Of a DNA stretch of 64,000 nucleotides, positions 43,293-52,167 are shown piece by piece. The notes under the pieces are model-generated. The model was not told the DNA's origin. It saw nothing but the letters and a program-made list of their open reading frames with translations, and did not search any database. Location of the stretch: positions 30,895 through 94,894 of the forward strand of contig CAXXFJ010000037.1 of NCBI GenBank assembly GCA_963677415.2, written 5' to 3'. Origin of the DNA: JAQUTK01 sp963677415. GTDB lineage: Bacteria; Bacteroidota; Bacteroidia; Bacteroidales; JAQUTK01. Each line of letters begins with the position of its first letter. The first letter of the stretch is position 1. A program made the translations under genes and the position numbers.

Positions 43293-44342
43293 ATGAGAAG
43301 TACGGATGAGATATATATGGCTCGGGCTTTGCAGCTCGCTGTAGCCACTCACTATAGTGTTGAACCCAATCCGATGGTCGGAGCGGTGATTGTATGCGAT
43401 GGAAAGATTATTGGAGAAGGCTACCATGCTTGTTGTGGTGGACCACATGCAGAGATTAATGCCATACGCTCTGTAGTCGATCCGGCATTGCTCGTGAGAT
43501 CTACAATGTATGTCACCCTTGAACCTTGTTCTCATTATGGCAAAACACCTCCTTGTGCGAAAGCTATTGTGGAAAATAAGATACCCCGGGTAGTGGTGGG
43601 GTGTCTGGATCCTTTCCCTCAAGTGTCAGGCAGAGGTATCCGGATGATGCAAGAGGGAGGAGTAGCGGTGACTGTCGGAGTGCTGGAAAAAGAAAGTCTT
43701 GAATTGAATAAGCGTTTCATCTCCTTTCATGCAAATAAACGTCCGTATATCATACTGAAATGGGCTCAATCGGCAGATGGATTCATGGATCGCAAGCGAT
43801 CTTCTGTCTCCGAACCGGTTGCTGTGATCTCCACGCCTGTCATACAAACCATGGTGCATAAGATCAGGAGTGAAGTGCAGGCTATCCTTGTGGGTACGCA
43901 AACAGCACTACTCGACAATCCTTCGCTCAATGTGCGTTACTGGAGTGGGGCATCACCTTTACGGATTGTGTTGGACCGTACTTTGCGCATACCTGAACAC
44001 TATCATCTGCTGGATGATTCGTTGCCAACCTGGGTGGTTACCGAACAAGCTCATGCTTCAAAAGCAAATACGACGTATGTGCAGATAGATTTTGAGAAAG
44101 GGGGACTTCCTGCTCTTTTGGATATCATGTATGCCAAAAATATCCAAAGCCTACTTGTGGAAGGTGGTTCCAAAACACTACAGTCGTTTATTGATTCCTC
44201 TCTTTGGGATGAGGCTTACGTGGAGACCGGAACGCAATCTTTTGGAGATGGGGTTGCCTCACCGATTCTATCTGATGCTTGCCTGCAGCGTGAACCTAAA
44301 TTAGTTGATCATCATCTGCTGACGCATTACCGCAAAGAATAA
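43293..44342 (+). CDS. ribD: Bifunctional riboflavin deaminase/reductase
   Basis: It carries out the deamination and reduction steps of riboflavin synthesis. 349 residues. The N-terminal CDA-type deaminase has zinc ligands in 'CCGGPHAEINAIRS' (His, catalytic Glu) and 'PCSHYGKTPPCAKAI' (two Cys). A RibD_C NADPH-reductase domain starts at about 145 ('RPYIILKWAQSADGFMD') and includes 'LLVEGGSKTLQSFI'. A gagagga ribosome-binding site precedes the ATG. It is divergent from prmC and convergent with the lactate dehydrogenase gene (5-base gap), with no hairpin between. Confidence 0.95.
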   Translation: MRSTDEIYMARALQLAVATHYSVEPNPMVGAVIVCDGKIIGEGYHACCGGPHAEINAIRSVVDPALLVRSTMYVTLEPCSHYGKTPPCAKAIVENKIPRVVVGCLDPFPQVSGRGIRMMQEGGVAVTVGVLEKESLELNKRFISFHANKRPYIILKWAQSADGFMDRKRSSVSEPVAVISTPVIQTMVHKIRSEVQAILVGTQTALLDNPSLNVRYWSGASPLRIVLDRTLRIPEHYHLLDDSLPTWVVTEQAHASKANTTYVQIDFEKGGLPALLDIMYAKNIQSLLVEGGSKTLQSFIDSSLWDEAYVETGTQSFGDGVASPILSDACLQREPKLVDHHLLTHYRKE

Positions 44343-44347
44343 CTCTC

Positions 44348-45349
44348 TTACAGCACTTCGTTTTCCAGTTCCTTCTCCTCCATATAGTCACGTATGTTTT
44401 GAAGTGTCGTGTGTGAGATATTGGTCAGGGCTTCTTTTGTAAAGAAAGCCTGATGTGATGTGAGAATCACATTGTTGAAGGAGAGGAGGCGGGCCAGCAC
44501 GTCGTCGTCCATCACAGAGTTGGACTGATCTTCGTAAAAGTAATTGCTTTCTTCTTCATAGACATCCAGTCCGGCATATCCGATCTTTTTATCTTTCAAT
44601 CCTTCAATAAGATCGTTGGTATTTATCAGAGCACCACGACCGGTATTGATGATCATCACTCCCTTTTTCATCTTATCAATGGATTGTTCGTTGATCATAT
44701 ATTTCGTTTCTTCTGTCAGCGGACAATGCAGGGAGATGATATCTGATTCTTTGTAGAGTTGATCCAGCGATACGTATGTGATGTTGTGTTCTTTGGCAAA
44801 GGCTTCATCCTGATGAAGGTCATATGCAAGCACATTCATCCCGAATCCCTTCAGAATATGAATCAACACTTTCGCTATTCTGCCGGTACCAATAATACCG
44901 GCGGTTTTTCCATGCATGTCAAATCCCATCAATCCGTTGAGTGAGAAGTTGCCGTCACGTGTGCGCCAGGATGCACGGTTAACTTTCCGGTTCAGCGTCA
45001 GCATCAGTGCAACGGTATGCTCGGCTACTGCATAGGGAGAATAAGCCGGAACGCGCACTACCCGGATTCCGTTCTCTTTGGCCGCTTTGAGATCTACATT
45101 GTTATAACCGGCACAGCGGAGAGCCAGCAGTTTGACTCCATTTTTGGCCATTGCTTTGATGATACAGGCATCGGCAAGGTCATTGACGAAGATACAGACA
45201 GCGTCTGTCTCTTGCGAAAGCATGACATTATGCTTGTTGAGATGTCCTTTGAAATAGCGGATATCAAAACCAAAATCTTCATTTGTCTTTTCAAAAGACT
45301 CCTCATCATACGGTTGTGTGCCAAAGAAGGCGATAGTAATCTGTTTCAT
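44348..45349 (-). CDS. ldhA: D-lactate dehydrogenase (2-hydroxyacid dehydrogenase family)
   Basis: It reduces pyruvate to D-lactate with NADH during fermentation. 333 residues, LdhA length. The NAD site is 'GIIGTGRIAKVLIHILKGFG' (about 150). The catalytic set is Arg in 'INTGRGALIN' (about 236), Glu in 'DVYEEE' (about 265) and His in 'TSHQAFFT' (about 299). The 'RCAGYNNVDLKAAKENGI' block is typical of D-LDH. Another 2-hydroxyacid activity is possible. A hairpin separates it from the upstream glucuronidase gene. Confidence 0.92.
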   Translation of the reverse strand: MKQITIAFFGTQPYDEESFEKTNEDFGFDIRYFKGHLNKHNVMLSQETDAVCIFVNDLADACIIKAMAKNGVKLLALRCAGYNNVDLKAAKENGIRVVRVPAYSPYAVAEHTVALMLTLNRKVNRASWRTRDGNFSLNGLMGFDMHGKTAGIIGTGRIAKVLIHILKGFGMNVLAYDLHQDEAFAKEHNITYVSLDQLYKESDIISLHCPLTEETKYMINEQSIDKMKKGVMIINTGRGALINTNDLIEGLKDKKIGYAGLDVYEEESNYFYEDQSNSVMDDDVLARLLSFNNVILTSHQAFFTKEALTNISHTTLQNIRDYMEEKELENEVL

Positions 45350-45388
45350 GACTTTACTGTTTTTTCGGTTTGTCGCTGTTTAAGAAAC

Positions 45389-45422
45389 TCGCGCGCTGTC
45401 GTTGGAAACAGACAGCGCGCGA
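45389..45422 (-). terminator. Hairpin after the beta-glucuronidase gene
   Basis: A 12-bp perfect stem (tcgcgcgctgtc / gacagcgcgcga), very GC-rich, 6 bases after the gene end. The following - strand tract is only weakly T-rich. Confidence 0.65.
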
Positions 45423-45427
45423 CTCTT

Positions 45428-47257
45428 TTATTTCTTGTTTTTATATTCTTCCATCTTCTTTTTGTACCATTCCTGCATGACATAGAAGGCTGATTTTTTT
45501 ATTCCCTGGTCTGATATTAATCCCTTTCGGTTAAATCCATCCTGCATATCAACCATCAGTCGCCGTGGAGAGCGGAAATCCATCAAAATCCAGGGAGAGC
45601 AACCGGCAAGACCTTCCATCCGTTCCAGCATACCGACCGAATGTTTGTAAAGGTCTTCCTGAAATTCTTCCGTAAACCGTTGGTTTACTGCTCCATGATA
45701 ACCCTGTAGGGCACCTCCTCCAAATTCACTGATAAATACCGGTTTGTCGTGCGTAAATGTCCAGTTCACGCGATCACACTTTTCGGGCAGACCGTCATAC
45801 CAGCCGACGTATTGGTTGAAACTTAACACATCCAGATAGTCAGCCATAGGATCATCCAGAGTCATCACACCATTTGACATTTCTTTCTTTTCCATGGCGG
45901 CAGCAACCAGTCGGGTATTGTCCAGGGAACGAACTTTATCTGCCAGCTTTCTCAGGAAGATGTTGCGTGGCTCGGAAATCGGAGTCTCATTGGCAATGGA
46001 CCAGATAATGATGTTTGTCCGGTTCTTGTCTCTGCTGATCATATCGCCAATCTGATACTGCGCGTTATGCAATGTTTGCTCGTTTTGCCATTGAATAGTC
46101 CAGTAGCAAGGAATCTCCGACCAAACCAGCAGACCCATACGTTCTGCTTCGCGAATCATGTTTTCGTTATGTTGATAGTGAGCCAGACGGACAAAGTTAC
46201 ACCCTAGTTCTTTTGCCCAGGTCAGCAAGACCATTGCATCTTCGCGGCTCCAAGCTCTTCCCTGGCGGAAAGGCGCCTCTTCATGAATGCTGATTCCCCG
46301 GCAGAAGAGTTCTTTGCCATTCAGCAATAGTTTTTTCCCTTTGGTTTCGATGGTACGGAATCCTATTTCATCTTTCTGACTATCAGAAGCAGATACTATT
46401 TTTACCGCGTAGAGTTTGGGGTTCTCAGGTGTCCAGAGCACGGGGTTTGCTTTTACCTCGAAAGAAGTGAAACCCTTCTCATCTGTTGTTACCTCTTTCT
46501 TGAGCTTCAGTTCGGGTATCTCAATTGAAACTTTTTGAGCGGAAGTGGCTCCGTCGAGCTGAATCCAGCCTGCAATAACATTAGGGCTTCCTTTCTTTAG
46601 TTGCACAAAGTAGTCGCGGATGAATGTTTGCGGCACATTGATGATATTTACCGAACGGGTAATTCCACCGTAATTATACCAGTCTGTATTTACGGTAGGG
46701 ATGCCTTCCAGGCGGCGACGGTCATCTACTTTCAGGATCAGTGTATTCTCTCCCGGCTTCAGTTTGTCGGTTATCTCAATATTGAAAGAGGTGAATCCTC
46801 CTTCATGCACACCGATCTTTGCTCCGTTCAAATAGATGTTGCATTCATAGTTGACAGCTCCAAAGTAAACAAATGAACGGATACCTGCCTGAGGCTTGAA
46901 GTCAAACAGACGGCGGTACCAGATGTTCCCTTCATAGTTAAACAGATCTTCACGCTGTGTGTTCCAGTCTCCCGGCACATGCAAGGTTTGAGCCTTGTCG
47001 AAACTGTATTCCACCAGATCTTCGGGCTTCTGAGGTTTGACATCTTTAAAGAAGCCATTCCTATCCTGATTCATCCGGTAGTCATAGTATCCCAGTTCGT
47101 AAAGATCCAGCATGTATTTCCAATGACCATCCAGCAGGATGGTTTCTCTTCCGGGGATATTCTGGATCAGCGGATAGATATTTTTGTTGTTTGATGCTTG
47201 AGATGAAGGCCATAAAGCCGTCAAACATAGGATCAATGAAAGGAGTTTTTTTTTCAT
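45428..47257 (-). CDS. GH2 beta-glucuronidase-type glycosidase
   Basis: A 609-residue exported GH2 enzyme. It has a signal peptide (MKKKLLSLILCLTALWPSSQA), then a jelly-roll domain, an Ig-like domain and a TIM barrel. The acid/base Glu is in 'SIANETPIS' (about 423) and the nucleophile in 'FISEFGGGAL' (about 511). The NRK triplet in 'FNRKGLIS' (about 576) matches the N-x-K motif by which beta-glucuronidases recognise the uronate carboxylate, so glucuronidase (or galacturonidase) is preferred over galactosidase. The ATG at 47257 is chosen over a TTG 12 bases upstream. 30 bases after the DUF4861 gene, probably one transcript. Confidence 0.9.
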   Translation of the reverse strand: MKKKLLSLILCLTALWPSSQASNNKNIYPLIQNIPGRETILLDGHWKYMLDLYELGYYDYRMNQDRNGFFKDVKPQKPEDLVEYSFDKAQTLHVPGDWNTQREDLFNYEGNIWYRRLFDFKPQAGIRSFVYFGAVNYECNIYLNGAKIGVHEGGFTSFNIEITDKLKPGENTLILKVDDRRRLEGIPTVNTDWYNYGGITRSVNIINVPQTFIRDYFVQLKKGSPNVIAGWIQLDGATSAQKVSIEIPELKLKKEVTTDEKGFTSFEVKANPVLWTPENPKLYAVKIVSASDSQKDEIGFRTIETKGKKLLLNGKELFCRGISIHEEAPFRQGRAWSREDAMVLLTWAKELGCNFVRLAHYQHNENMIREAERMGLLVWSEIPCYWTIQWQNEQTLHNAQYQIGDMISRDKNRTNIIIWSIANETPISEPRNIFLRKLADKVRSLDNTRLVAAAMEKKEMSNGVMTLDDPMADYLDVLSFNQYVGWYDGLPEKCDRVNWTFTHDKPVFISEFGGGALQGYHGAVNQRFTEEFQEDLYKHSVGMLERMEGLAGCSPWILMDFRSPRRLMVDMQDGFNRKGLISDQGIKKSAFYVMQEWYKKKMEEYKNKK

Positions 47258-47287
47258 GAGATTGGTCAATGTCAGTTATAGATTTGG

Positions 47288-48430
47288 TTATTTTGCCACA
47301 GAAACGACTAGTGGTGAACGAAGTTTCTCTGAGAAGCTCTTCACATATTCGTACCATGTAGCTGAGTCTGCAAAGCCCCATTTGGTCCATCCTGCTCCGA
47401 AATAATAGACGTTGCCTGCTGCTCCCATGTCTTTGGTGATTGTGAGGCAGTGACCACAAGCTTCTGCTTTGATCTCTTTTACAGCATGAGGGAAAACAGT
47501 GGCAATAAATGTCTGTCCATCTTCCGCATTGACGATTGGATCGGCATAGCAAGCATATCCACCATTGGACTCAGCCATGAACTCATCCATCCCTGCATGT
47601 TTGACAATACCGGCAGCTACCAAAGCTCCTTCCGGCAGATTTTTATAGGTATCAATAACCTTGTTGAGCTGAGAACCGGCATCAAGAGAGACAACGCGGG
47701 TCTCTTCCACCATATTCTCACCGACTTTAAAAGGTGCGTAGGTCATACGGAAAGAGATACGGAGCGGACCATTATCCAGAATCTCACAAGTGATCCAGTT
47801 GTTGGCGAGCACGATTGTATCATTAAAGTACGGTGCCATCGCACCTGCACCCAGTGTGCGGCCGGCAGTATAATTATCCATTCCGTCGCCGTTATCTTTA
47901 TGATAAGAGATATGATTGACCAGTTCATTGTGGTAACGTTTGTTGATAATCGTATCTTCCGTTCTTTTTACCCATATATCGTAAGCATTAGTGATTTCAC
48001 CGGTAGCTTCCAGAGCCGGACCATACGTACGGAAAGCGATGCGGTCGTTTTCCCAACAGATATCATCCTTGCGTTCTTTGACGATACGGCCATATGCTTT
48101 GCATTTCATCGAATCAGGAATACCTTGCTTAATCTTGTACGTTGCACTGCCCTTTGCTTCCAGAGTGACCAGGAAAATAATTTTCTGCGGATCTTTGTTC
48201 CCTTCATAAACAATTTGGTAAGGCACTTGCTTTCCGTTAGGGCCTTCCACGATAAGAGATTTACCTGCAGGAAGAGCGAGAACTCCAGCTACAGAATCAT
48301 ACGATACTTCCACCATTTCATTGTTACGAATCTGTGTGGAATTATTGTTAATAGTCACAACAACTGCCTTTTCGGCAGAGCAAGCTCCTAAAAATAAAGC
48401 GAGGAAGAGTGCTAAAAAGAAGTTTTTCAT
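47288..48430 (-). CDS. DUF4861 lipoprotein
   Basis: A 380-residue lipoprotein with the lipobox ending LGAC (Cys 17). The body is a large beta-sandwich typical of DUF4861, a family found beside uronic-acid-processing enzymes in Bacteroides PULs. Features are 'DDICWENDRIAFRTYGPAL' and 'YNDGTIVLANNW'-like strands, and the tail 'WYEYVKSFSEKLRSPLVVSV'. Its exact activity is not known to me. It precedes the beta-glucuronidase gene on the same strand, which supports a uronate-related role by context. Confidence 0.85.
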   Translation of the reverse strand: MKNFFLALFLALFLGACSAEKAVVVTINNNSTQIRNNEMVEVSYDSVAGVLALPAGKSLIVEGPNGKQVPYQIVYEGNKDPQKIIFLVTLEAKGSATYKIKQGIPDSMKCKAYGRIVKERKDDICWENDRIAFRTYGPALEATGEITNAYDIWVKRTEDTIINKRYHNELVNHISYHKDNGDGMDNYTAGRTLGAGAMAPYFNDTIVLANNWITCEILDNGPLRISFRMTYAPFKVGENMVEETRVVSLDAGSQLNKVIDTYKNLPEGALVAAGIVKHAGMDEFMAESNGGYACYADPIVNAEDGQTFIATVFPHAVKEIKAEACGHCLTITKDMGAAGNVYYFGAGWTKWGFADSATWYEYVKSFSEKLRSPLVVSVAK

Positions 48431-48466
48431 ACGTAAGTGTTTTGAATGTTTAAGATGTTATTGATG

Positions 48467-48474
48467 CAAAGATA
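48467..48474 (-). promoter_or_regulatory. -7 element of the DUF4861 / glucuronidase operon
   Basis: TATCTTTG on the - strand, 37 bases before the DUF4861 ATG. Confidence 0.5.
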
Positions 48475-48601
48475 CATAAAAAGCAAAATCACGATACAGA
48501 TAAAGTGTATTTGTGACAAAAGTAATGAATTGAACCGAATAAAAAAGTGATTATTTAACTTAACTTACAGATTAATTTTCTGTATGTTTGCTTCCAGATA
48601 A

Positions 48602-48609
48602 TATCTTTG
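48602..48609 (+). promoter_or_regulatory. -7 element of the GH2 beta-galactosidase gene
   Basis: TATCTTTG. An alternative TATGTTTG lies at 48583-48590. No clear -33 for either. Confidence 0.45.
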
Positions 48610-48682
48610 TAACGGTAATTAGTACAACTAATAAACACTATCGCAAAAAGTATTTCCAATTCAATTAATAATTAAACAACAG

Positions 48683-51600
48683 ATGATGAAAAACAAACTA
48701 TTCTTGTGTTGCTTTTCCATGCTTTCTATGGCTGGTTTCGCACAAAACAAGGAGTGGCAAAATCCTGAGATCAATGCTGTGAACAGGCTTCCGATGCATG
48801 CAAATTATTTTGCATACGAATCAAAGCAAGCTGCATTAGATGGCATTATGGAGAAATCCGAGAATTTTGTGAGTTTGAACGGTACATGGAAATTTAACTG
48901 GGTGAAAGATGCTGATCTTCGTCCGACAGATTTTTATCTGACTTCGTTCAATGATAAGGGATGGGATAATCTGGCTGTGCCTGCTGTATGGGAGCTTAAC
49001 GGTTATGGTGATCCTATTTATGTAAATACAGGTTATGCCTGGAGAAACCAATTCAGAAGCAATCCTCCTGAAGTACCTGTAACAAACAACCATGTTGGTT
49101 CCTATCGCCGTGAGATTTCAATTCCTGAAGGTTGGAACGGCAAACAGGTGGTTGCTCATTTTGGTTCGGTGACCTCAAACATCTATTTGTGGGTCAATGG
49201 CAAATATGTAGGCTATAGCGAAGACAGCAAACTGGAAGCGGAGTTTGATATTACAAAGTATCTGAAGAAAGGCAAGAATCTCATCGCTTTCCAGTCTTTC
49301 CGCTGGTGTGACGGTACGTATCTGGAAGATCAGGACTTTTTCCGTTTCAGCGGTGTAGGACGTGATTGCTATCTGTATGCACGTAATTCAACTCAGATTC
49401 AGGACATTCGTGTCGTTACTGATTTGGATGCTGCTTATAAAGATGCGACTTTGAAGGTGGAAATGAATCTCAAGGGAAGTGGAAATGTCGCATTGAGTCT
49501 GCTGGATGCTTCCGGCAATGAGGTGGCAAAAGCGGATGTGAAAGGCTCCGGGAAGGTGACGACAGAAATGAAGCTTAGCAATCCAGCGAAATGGAGTGCT
49601 GAAACTCCTACTCTGTACACATTAACAGCTACTTTGACAAGTGGAAGTAAAACGATGGAGGTGATCCCTGTAAAAGTTGGTGTCCGTAAGATTGAAATTA
49701 AGAATGCTCAGTTGTTGGTTAATGGCCAACCTGTTTTAATTAAAGGTGCGGACAGACATGAGTTGGATCCTGATGGTGGCTATGTTGTATCACGCGAACG
49801 TATGATTCAGGATATTAAGATCATGAAACAGTTTAATATCAATGCGGTTCGTACCTGTCATTATCCGGATAACAATGCTTGGTATGACTTGTGCGATGAA
49901 TATGGTATATATTTGGTTGCTGAGGCCAATGTGGAATCGCATGGTATGGGCTACGGTAACAGAACCCTGGCTAAGGATCCTGCTTATGCAAAAGCTCATT
50001 TAGAACGTAACCAACGCAATGTTCAACGTAACATTAATCACCCCGCGGTTATCTTCTGGTCTTTGGGTAATGAGGCCGGTTTCGGACCAAACTTCGAAGC
50101 TTGCTACAAATGGATCAAAGCAGACGATACTACCCGTCCGGTGCAGTATGAACAAGCTCGTATGAACGAATTTACTGATATTTACTGCCCGATGTATGCT
50201 GACTATAGGGGATGTGAGAGGTATTGTACAAATAATCCTACCAAACCTTTGATTCAGTGTGAATATGCACATGCTATGGGTAATTCTGAAGGTGGATTCA
50301 AGGAATATTGGGATCTGATACGTAAGTATCCGAACTTTCAGGGTGGATTTATCTGGGATTTTGTGGATCAGTCTATTCATTGGACTACAAAAGAGGGAGT
50401 GAAGATCCTTGCCTATGGGGGTGATTTTAATGCCTATGATGGTTCAGATAACAATTTCTGTGATAATGGATTGATAAGTCCGGATCGTGTACCTAATCCA
50501 CACATGTATGAGGTGGGTTACTATTATCAGAACATTTGGACCACTGCTGCAGATCTATCCAAAGGTGAAGTGAAAGTGTATAACGAAAACTTCTTCCGTG
50601 ATCTTTCCGCTTATTATATGGAATGGCAGTTGCTGGCTGATGGCGAGGCTGTACAAACAGGAAGAGTGGAAAATCTGAATGTAGCTGCTCAACAAACAGC
50701 AACAGTCAATCTGAACTACAATATTGCTACTGTATGTAAGGGTGCTGAAGTGTTGTTGAATGTAGCTTACAAGTTGAAGAATAAAGAACAACTTCTTCCG
50801 GCAGGTTTCCAGGTGGCGAAAAATCAGTTGGTGGTTCGTCCGCTTCCTAAGACTGAAGGAACGATCGCTTGCTGTCTGATAGTTAATCCGGGTCCCAACG
50901 CTGAATTGAGCGTCCCTGTTGTCAATCATAATGACAATACATACCTTCAGATTGAAAGTGATACCTATCAGATTGAATTCAACAGACGTAGTGGTTATCT
51001 TGCAAAATATGTGGTTGGCGGTCTTGAACTCTTGAAAGATGAGTGTGTGTTACAACCTAATTTCTGGCGTGCACCAACTGACAATGACTTTGGAGCAAAC
51101 TTGCAAAGAAAATATGCTGATTGGAAGAATCCGGGTCTCAAACTGGAGTCTTTGAGCAACTCTGTAGAGGGTACTACTATAATTGTCAAGGCTGAATATA
51201 CCATGAGTCCGATGCCGGCTAAATTGTCTATGACCTATTCAATAGATATGAATGGCGCCATCAAGGTTACTGAGAAGATGGCTGTTACTGACACGGCTCA
51301 GAGAGTCTCTGATATGTTCCGTTTTGGTATGCAGATGAAGATGCCGAAGAGCTTCGATAAGGTAGAATATTATGGTAGAGGACCGGAAGAGAATTACAGC
51401 GATCGTAATAATGTTACTTTCCTGGGCAAGTATTCTCAGACTGTGAAAGAACAGTTCTATCCGTATATCCGTCCGCAAGAGACAGGAACCAAGACTGATC
51501 TTCGTTGGTACCAGGTTATCAACGGCAGTGGCAATGGTTTGATGTTTGTTTCTGATGTTCCGTTCTCGGCATCTGCTTTGAACTATGACATCGAGACGTT

Positions 51601-51802
51601 GGATGATGGTACAGATAAGGATCAACGTCACCCGGCTGAGTTAGCCGAAGGTGATTTTACCAACCTGTGTGTTGACAAGGTCCAGACGGGTCTTGGCTGT
51701 ATCACAAGCTGGGGTGCTCTTCCAATCGAGAAGTATCGAGTGCCATTTACAAACTATGAGTTCAACTTCATGATAGTGCCTGTAAAGCATTCACTTAAGT
51801 AA
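48683..51802 (+). CDS. GH2 beta-galactosidase
   Basis: A 1,039-residue GH2 enzyme of LacZ-like architecture: signal peptide (ending GFAQ, about 20), sugar-binding jelly roll, Ig-like domain, TIM barrel, second Ig-like domain and a C-terminal beta-galactosidase small-chain domain (about 760-1035). The acid/base Glu is in 'WSLGNEAGFG' (about 464) and the nucleophile in 'LIQCEYAHAMGNSEGG' (about 527). It also has the 'HRHEH'-class motif equivalent 'KGADRHELDPDGG'. Exported, so it cleaves galactosides in the periplasm. It is divergent from the DUF4861 operon across 252 bases. Short ATGATG start; the first ATG is used. Confidence 0.94.
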   Translation: MMKNKLFLCCFSMLSMAGFAQNKEWQNPEINAVNRLPMHANYFAYESKQAALDGIMEKSENFVSLNGTWKFNWVKDADLRPTDFYLTSFNDKGWDNLAVPAVWELNGYGDPIYVNTGYAWRNQFRSNPPEVPVTNNHVGSYRREISIPEGWNGKQVVAHFGSVTSNIYLWVNGKYVGYSEDSKLEAEFDITKYLKKGKNLIAFQSFRWCDGTYLEDQDFFRFSGVGRDCYLYARNSTQIQDIRVVTDLDAAYKDATLKVEMNLKGSGNVALSLLDASGNEVAKADVKGSGKVTTEMKLSNPAKWSAETPTLYTLTATLTSGSKTMEVIPVKVGVRKIEIKNAQLLVNGQPVLIKGADRHELDPDGGYVVSRERMIQDIKIMKQFNINAVRTCHYPDNNAWYDLCDEYGIYLVAEANVESHGMGYGNRTLAKDPAYAKAHLERNQRNVQRNINHPAVIFWSLGNEAGFGPNFEACYKWIKADDTTRPVQYEQARMNEFTDIYCPMYADYRGCERYCTNNPTKPLIQCEYAHAMGNSEGGFKEYWDLIRKYPNFQGGFIWDFVDQSIHWTTKEGVKILAYGGDFNAYDGSDNNFCDNGLISPDRVPNPHMYEVGYYYQNIWTTAADLSKGEVKVYNENFFRDLSAYYMEWQLLADGEAVQTGRVENLNVAAQQTATVNLNYNIATVCKGAEVLLNVAYKLKNKEQLLPAGFQVAKNQLVVRPLPKTEGTIACCLIVNPGPNAELSVPVVNHNDNTYLQIESDTYQIEFNRRSGYLAKYVVGGLELLKDECVLQPNFWRAPTDNDFGANLQRKYADWKNPGLKLESLSNSVEGTTIIVKAEYTMSPMPAKLSMTYSIDMNGAIKVTEKMAVTDTAQRVSDMFRFGMQMKMPKSFDKVEYYGRGPEENYSDRNNVTFLGKYSQTVKEQFYPYIRPQETGTKTDLRWYQVINGSGNGLMFVSDVPFSASALNYDIETLDDGTDKDQRHPAELAEGDFTNLCVDKVQTGLGCITSWGALPIEKYRVPFTNYEFNFMIVPVKHSLK

Positions 51803-51856
51803 CAGCAAAATGTTGCATGAGCGATAACCTCTTATCAGGTTCTCATATTTATTAAT

Positions 51857-51900
51857 GACAGACAGCAGCAGGGACTTTCCTTGTTGCTGTCTCTTTTTTA
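51857..51900 (+). terminator. Terminator of the beta-galactosidase gene
   Basis: The stem agacagcagcaggga / tccttgttgctgtct (G-U pairs) is followed by CTTTTTTA. Confidence 0.8.
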
Positions 51901-52167
51901 TACCACTAGCTTAAGCATCACATAGGAAACCTTAACTCGGCCTCTCAGTTAGGGTTGCTGATAAACAGATTTAATGATCCCTCTTCTATCTTTTATAGAT
52001 GAAAGCGAACAGAGATACGGTTTAGAGAAGAAAAAAGCGATGAAAAGTTTGATATCGGTATGAAATGACTATTTTTGCCGGTGCTAAGTAGTTCGCAAAG
52101 CTCCCTGATAATCCATTGTGACTGGCTTCCTTTCTGGGATCCGGTCATTTCTTATACTGATAAATCT
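51901..52167. other. Spacer upstream of the GH95-like gene
   Basis: Nothing gene-like is seen apart from the terminator tail and the promoter below. A short hairpin (taact...agtta, about 51931-51950) is not convincing. Confidence 0.5.
52048..52077 (+). promoter_or_regulatory. Promoter of the GH95-like gene
   Basis: TTTG (52048-52051), an 18-base spacer and TATTTTTG (52070-52077). The 91-base gap to the ATG at 52168 leaves a leader of about 84 bases. Confidence 0.6.

Noticed and set aside
47450..48391. A 313-codon open frame on the + strand, opposite the DUF4861 gene.
   Set aside because: No plausible start, signal or domain; it mirrors a real gene with a lipobox and family match on the - strand.
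52075..52167. N-terminal extension of the GH95-like protein from a TTG.
   Set aside because: The TTG is inside the TATTTTTG -7 box, and the signal peptide begins at 52168.
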